Source: Nitrospirota bacterium | GTDB lineage: Bacteria > Nitrospirota > Thermodesulfovibrionia > Thermodesulfovibrionales > UBA6898 | Assembly: GCA_021787505.1 (NCBI GenBank) | Contig: JAJYLU010000063.1 | Coordinates: forward strand, 1-7,958 | Direction: 5' to 3' | Length of the DNA: 7,958 nucleotides | In this document: one piece after another, positions 6,418 to 7,958 of the stretch | Layout: each line of letters begins with the position of its first letter | How positions within the stretch are numbered: the stretch's first letter is position 1 | Notes under the pieces: model-generated | Seen by the model: only the letters and a program-made list of their open reading frames with translations | What the model was told of the DNA's origin: nothing | The model's database searches: none | Made by a program: the position numbers and the translations under genes

Positions 6418-6503
6418 GACAGTATTTCTGGTGTCTGTCAATGCGCAAACGTCCTCAGTACATTTTCCAACTCGCCCTAAAGATAACGCCCCCGCCTTCA
6501 GCT

Positions 6504-6526
6504 CCCCCTCTTAAGCTAAGAGGGGG
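6504..6526. repeat. 10-bp-stem hairpin repeat (CCCCCTCTTA / TAAGAGGGGG)
   Basis: CCCCCTCTTA (6504-6513) and TAAGAGGGGG (6517-6526) pair perfectly around the 3-base loop AGC. The surrounding TTAAGGGGAGTTA and AACGCCCCCGCC look like parts of the same dispersed intergenic element. It lies at the 3' edge of the truncated Doc frame, whose stop codon is at 6527-6529. No T run follows on either strand, so it is not an ordinary terminator. Confidence 0.6.
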
Positions 6527-6697
6527 TTAAGGGGAGTTATGATTTTCAGACGGTGCTAGAACCTGCCCGCGGCAGGCAGGCTCGCCTAAATTTTCGAAAG
6601 GGTGTAATTTCCGACCTTCTTTAACCTCTTCATCCATCACGCTGTCGGCATGGATCTCGATGACCTCAGCGAGGGTCAGAAAGACGATCTTCTTCAT
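6527..6697 (-). pseudogene. Truncated Doc (death-on-curing) type toxin
   Basis: The 56-codon frame starts with ATG overlapping the antitoxin stop codon by one base (TGATG), the usual coupled arrangement of a toxin after its antitoxin. The first 18 or so residues, MKKIVFLTLAEVIEIHAD, match the N-terminus of chromosomal Doc/Fic toxins (FLTLEEVLEIH...). After that the homology fades, and the tail (GEPACRGQVLAPSENH) is encoded by GC-rich repeat sequence. The Fic-fold active-site motif HxFx(D/N)(A/G)N(K/R)R of Doc is missing, so the product cannot phosphorylate EF-Tu as intact Doc does. It is read as a toxin gene cut off by repeat insertion or deletion. The short length makes the family call moderately firm, helped by the antitoxin neighbour. 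Confidence 0.6.
6562..6580. repeat. Short GC-rich palindrome (CCTGCC-CGC-GGCAGG)
   Basis: CCTGCC (6562-6567) pairs with GGCAGG (6571-6576), and an extra CAGG follows. This GC-rich repeat lies inside the tail of the truncated Doc frame and seems to be part of the sequence that replaced the toxin body. Confidence 0.5.
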
Positions 6698-6924
6698 CAA
6701 CCGGCCAGTTTCTTAAGCGTCTTTCCGTGTTTCTTGTTGACCTTTTGAAGTGCGGCGCGGAATTTTGCCTCGCGGTGTGCATCCTGTACCGGAGAAATAA
6801 TAAGGTTTTTGCCGTCTGTTGCTATTTCAAGCGGCGTATCCATGCCTATCTTGAGGATGTCCAGGATCGGCTTGTCTATAATCAGGGCCGCACTGTTGCC
6901 ATGAGATACCATCTTCTTGATCAT
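6697..6924 (-). CDS. AbrB/MazE/SpoVT-family antitoxin
   Basis: The 75-residue protein has an N-terminal swapped-hairpin AbrB-type DNA-binding domain: MIKKMVSHGNSAALIIDKPI, then LKIGMDTPLEIATDGKNLII (residues 1-45). A basic C-terminal tail (REAKFRAALQKVNKKHGKTL) probably binds the toxin. Proteins of this type are antitoxins and repress their own operon as dimers. It is preceded by a strong AGGAGGT (6929-6935) and a good promoter overlapping a palindrome. Its stop codon overlaps the start of a Doc-type toxin frame, so the pair is a type II toxin-antitoxin module. Because the toxin is truncated, the antitoxin is an orphan here. The frame is intact and may still be expressed. Confidence 0.82.
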   Translation of the reverse strand: MIKKMVSHGNSAALIIDKPILDILKIGMDTPLEIATDGKNLIISPVQDAHREAKFRAALQKVNKKHGKTLKKLAG

Positions 6925-6933
6925 ACGTACCTC

Positions 6934-7260
6934 CTAATCTAATGTATACACGTTGTATAACCATATAAAAGCCCCTGTCAACAGGCGGTCATAGGCTGTC
7001 TGTATCAGAAGCTTATGAGCACGAGTATAATCGGCGCTCTCGTCTCTCTCGGTGGTAAGCCGGCATGAAGCCCAGTTTATAGCACTGATTGCGCATTCAC
7101 GTTTTTTTGTTTCCGAACGCGGAATGTTGAAAATGATTTCGAGAAGTTCCGCGGCCTCGGCAGCCAGAGCCATCGAGAGATTTTTTGGGGTGTGAAATTG
7201 GTCCCGGTTGCGGACTGCAGCGAACTGGTCAAGGCGGTTGCGGATTTGGTCAAGGTTCAT
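6934..7260 (-). pseudogene. Truncated MazG-like nucleotide pyrophosphohydrolase
   Basis: The first 42 residues from an ATG at 7260, MNLDQIRNRLDQFAAVRNRD followed by QFHTPKNLSMALAAEAAELL, match the N-terminal helices of small MazG-like all-alpha NTP pyrophosphohydrolases, including the first metal-binding ExxE (E35, E38). The expected second half (an EEIxDVxxYL segment giving ExxD) is missing. The frame goes on into unrelated sequence and runs through the antitoxin promoter before stopping. It is therefore broken after the first motif and should be inactive. No Shine-Dalgarno site precedes the ATG; a GGGACACATCCC-type repeat lies directly before it. Intact relatives hydrolyse non-canonical or excess NTPs. 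Confidence 0.55.
6945..6981 (-). promoter_or_regulatory. Promoter and operator-like palindrome of the antitoxin gene
   Basis: On the - strand a perfect -35 box TTGACA (6981-6976) is followed after 16 bases by TATACA (6959-6954) as the -10 box. The -10 box is one arm of a palindrome, TATACA-ACG-TGTATA (6945-6959), so a dimer bound there would block RNA polymerase. This fits the autorepression usual for AbrB/MazE antitoxins. The transcript would start about 22 bases before the ATG. Confidence 0.6.
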
Positions 7261-7283
7261 AAAATGGGATGTGTCCCTATTTT
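7261..7283. repeat. Hairpin repeat of the GGGACACATCCC type
   Basis: AAAATGGGA (7261-7269) pairs with TCCCTATTTT (7274-7283) around TGTG, with a single bulged A. It abuts the start of the MazG-like fragment. Similar GGGACACATCCC sequences are common as short dispersed repeats; this is recalled, not searched. Confidence 0.45.
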
Positions 7284-7326
7284 CTACCATGATGACATGA
7301 GCCTTAGACGCATTTTTACAAGGCAT

Positions 7327-7364
7327 ATTTGTGTAAAGTAAAATCTCTTTTGCTTTACACAAAT
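7327..7364. repeat. Long hairpin repeat, copy B (17-bp arms)
   Basis: Bases 7327-7343 pair with 7348-7364 around TCTC: 17 pairs including one T-G wobble. The core arms are ATTTGTGTAAAG and CTTTACACAAAT. The - strand of this element aligns with copy A at 5375-5406. A further partial motif, TTTTGCTTGGCACAAA, follows at 7379-7394. The whole lies in a 698-base stretch (7261-7958) without a convincing gene. Confidence 0.6.
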
Positions 7365-7655
7365 GACGTAGTGTCCGTTTTGCTTGGCACAAAAAACCCC
7401 GTCTTTTGATGTTTTTTGAACTAACTTGCCGTTCATTAGTGTCTCGATTCGACTTGAGCGCCCAACAAGGTGAGATTCTCACGTTTTTAGAATATTGCTC
7501 ACTTTCCGATAAACACGCAAGCCATGGGAACAAGGGCGGTCGTAGCTCCCGCAGCTTTTGTCCAGTAGTTCTTCTTCCGCGGCGCTAATCTTCCGCTTGT
7601 CTTCGACTGCAGATTGAGCTGAAGCCCATAATATGGCTTATTCATTTGCTGCCCG

Positions 7656-7708
7656 CCGGAATAGGTGTTCGGACGACTCCGGAACGAGTGTTCGAGTGAG
7701 CCCGGAAT
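7656..7708 (-). mobile_element. Possible IS21-family terminal repeats (remnant)
   Basis: Read on the - strand, two 23-bp units lie in tandem (7708-7686 and 7685-7663). They share TTCCGG at the start and CGAACAC near the end (15 of 23 positions), and a third ATTCCGG begins at 7662. Such spaced TTCCGG/CGAACAC units are typical of the multiple terminal repeats of IS21-family elements. No istA or istB coding sequence is visible, so at most an end remains. Identification is by pattern memory. Confidence 0.4.
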
Positions 7709-7958
7709 TCGCACTTTAACGGCGGTGGCTCTTTGCATCCGTGAGGCATATGAGCTATACAAGCAGGGTTCTATTCGTTCACACAAGTCCTTCGAACTTA
7801 GAAATCCTTAGCCCTTGCTTGGAAGGACTATGCCTTTCACGGTCAGTCGTTTAGCATAATCGGAAGACAGCCCTTTTCTTGAAGGTCAGGCCTGCCATAA
7901 TCTGAGCCCTCTTGTGCCCGCCCCTTTTTTTTCATATACTTAACAAAGTGAGACCACG
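7709..7958. other. Gene-free accessory DNA with a weak promoter-like site
   Basis: No frame here looks like a protein. AGTCCTTC and GAAGGACT around 7788-7830 could pair over a long loop. Near the window edge TTGTGC (7912-7917) and TATACT (7935-7940), 17 bases apart with an 8-T run between them, form a weak promoter pair on the + strand pointing out of the window. A gene may start beyond it. Confidence 0.25.

Noticed and set aside
5454..6514. Several + strand frames opposite the OmpA-family gene
   Set aside because: They are antisense shadows of a gene with a clear signal peptide and OmpA domain motifs.
7499..7786. A 95-codon - strand frame and the adjoining upstream part of the 7533 frame
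   Set aside because: No recognisable domain. The frames cross repeats and hairpins, have no ribosome site and look like decayed DNA.

Overview
The window reads as a bacterial chromosome segment with a conserved housekeeping end and a worn accessory end. The taxon cannot be fixed from the sequence. The yidC-mnmE order, a family II CBS/DRTGG pyrophosphatase, a stand-alone tatA and fairly GC-rich housekeeping genes would suit a Nitrospirota or Desulfobacterota-type genome; this is inference.

Positions 1-3320 (+ strand) hold the last 40 codons of yidC, then mnmE (tRNA wobble-uridine GTPase), then a CBS-DRTGG family II inorganic pyrophosphatase. A jag gene, often found between yidC and mnmE, is absent.

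Positions 3321-5245 form the most notable region. A complete tRNA-Leu(CAA) is followed by tatA with its own terminator and by a membrane-bound GGDEF diguanylate cyclase. The region ends in a second, partial copy of the tRNA: a perfect 64-bp direct repeat that starts at the first base of the anticodon loop and runs 9 bases past the CCA. This is the layout left by a site-specific recombinase that inserts into a tRNA gene, so 3417-5245 (1829 bp) is best read as a small integrated element. No integrase lies inside it. A promoter-like site, a leader hairpin, a good ribosome binding site and an ATG run straight into the right-hand repeat, giving a short fusion frame.

Positions 5246-6355 hold a repeat-bearing spacer and, on the - strand, an exported OmpA-family protein with a peptidoglycan-binding C-terminal domain. 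A perfect 28-bp palindrome lies just past its 3' end.

Positions 6356-7958 are decayed accessory DNA, mainly on the - strand. They hold an AbrB/MazE-type antitoxin with a clear promoter and operator-like palindrome, a Doc-type toxin cut short where REP-like repeats begin, a broken MazG-like pyrophosphohydrolase, several hairpin repeats, and a pair of 23-bp repeats resembling the end of an IS21-family insertion sequence. The last 250 bases show no convincing gene.

Functionally, yidC, mnmE, the pyrophosphatase and tRNA-Leu belong to membrane protein insertion, translation and energy metabolism. TatA serves protein export and the cyclase serves c-di-GMP signalling; both may be cargo of the tRNA-borne element. 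The far end is a graveyard of toxin-antitoxin and mobile-element pieces.
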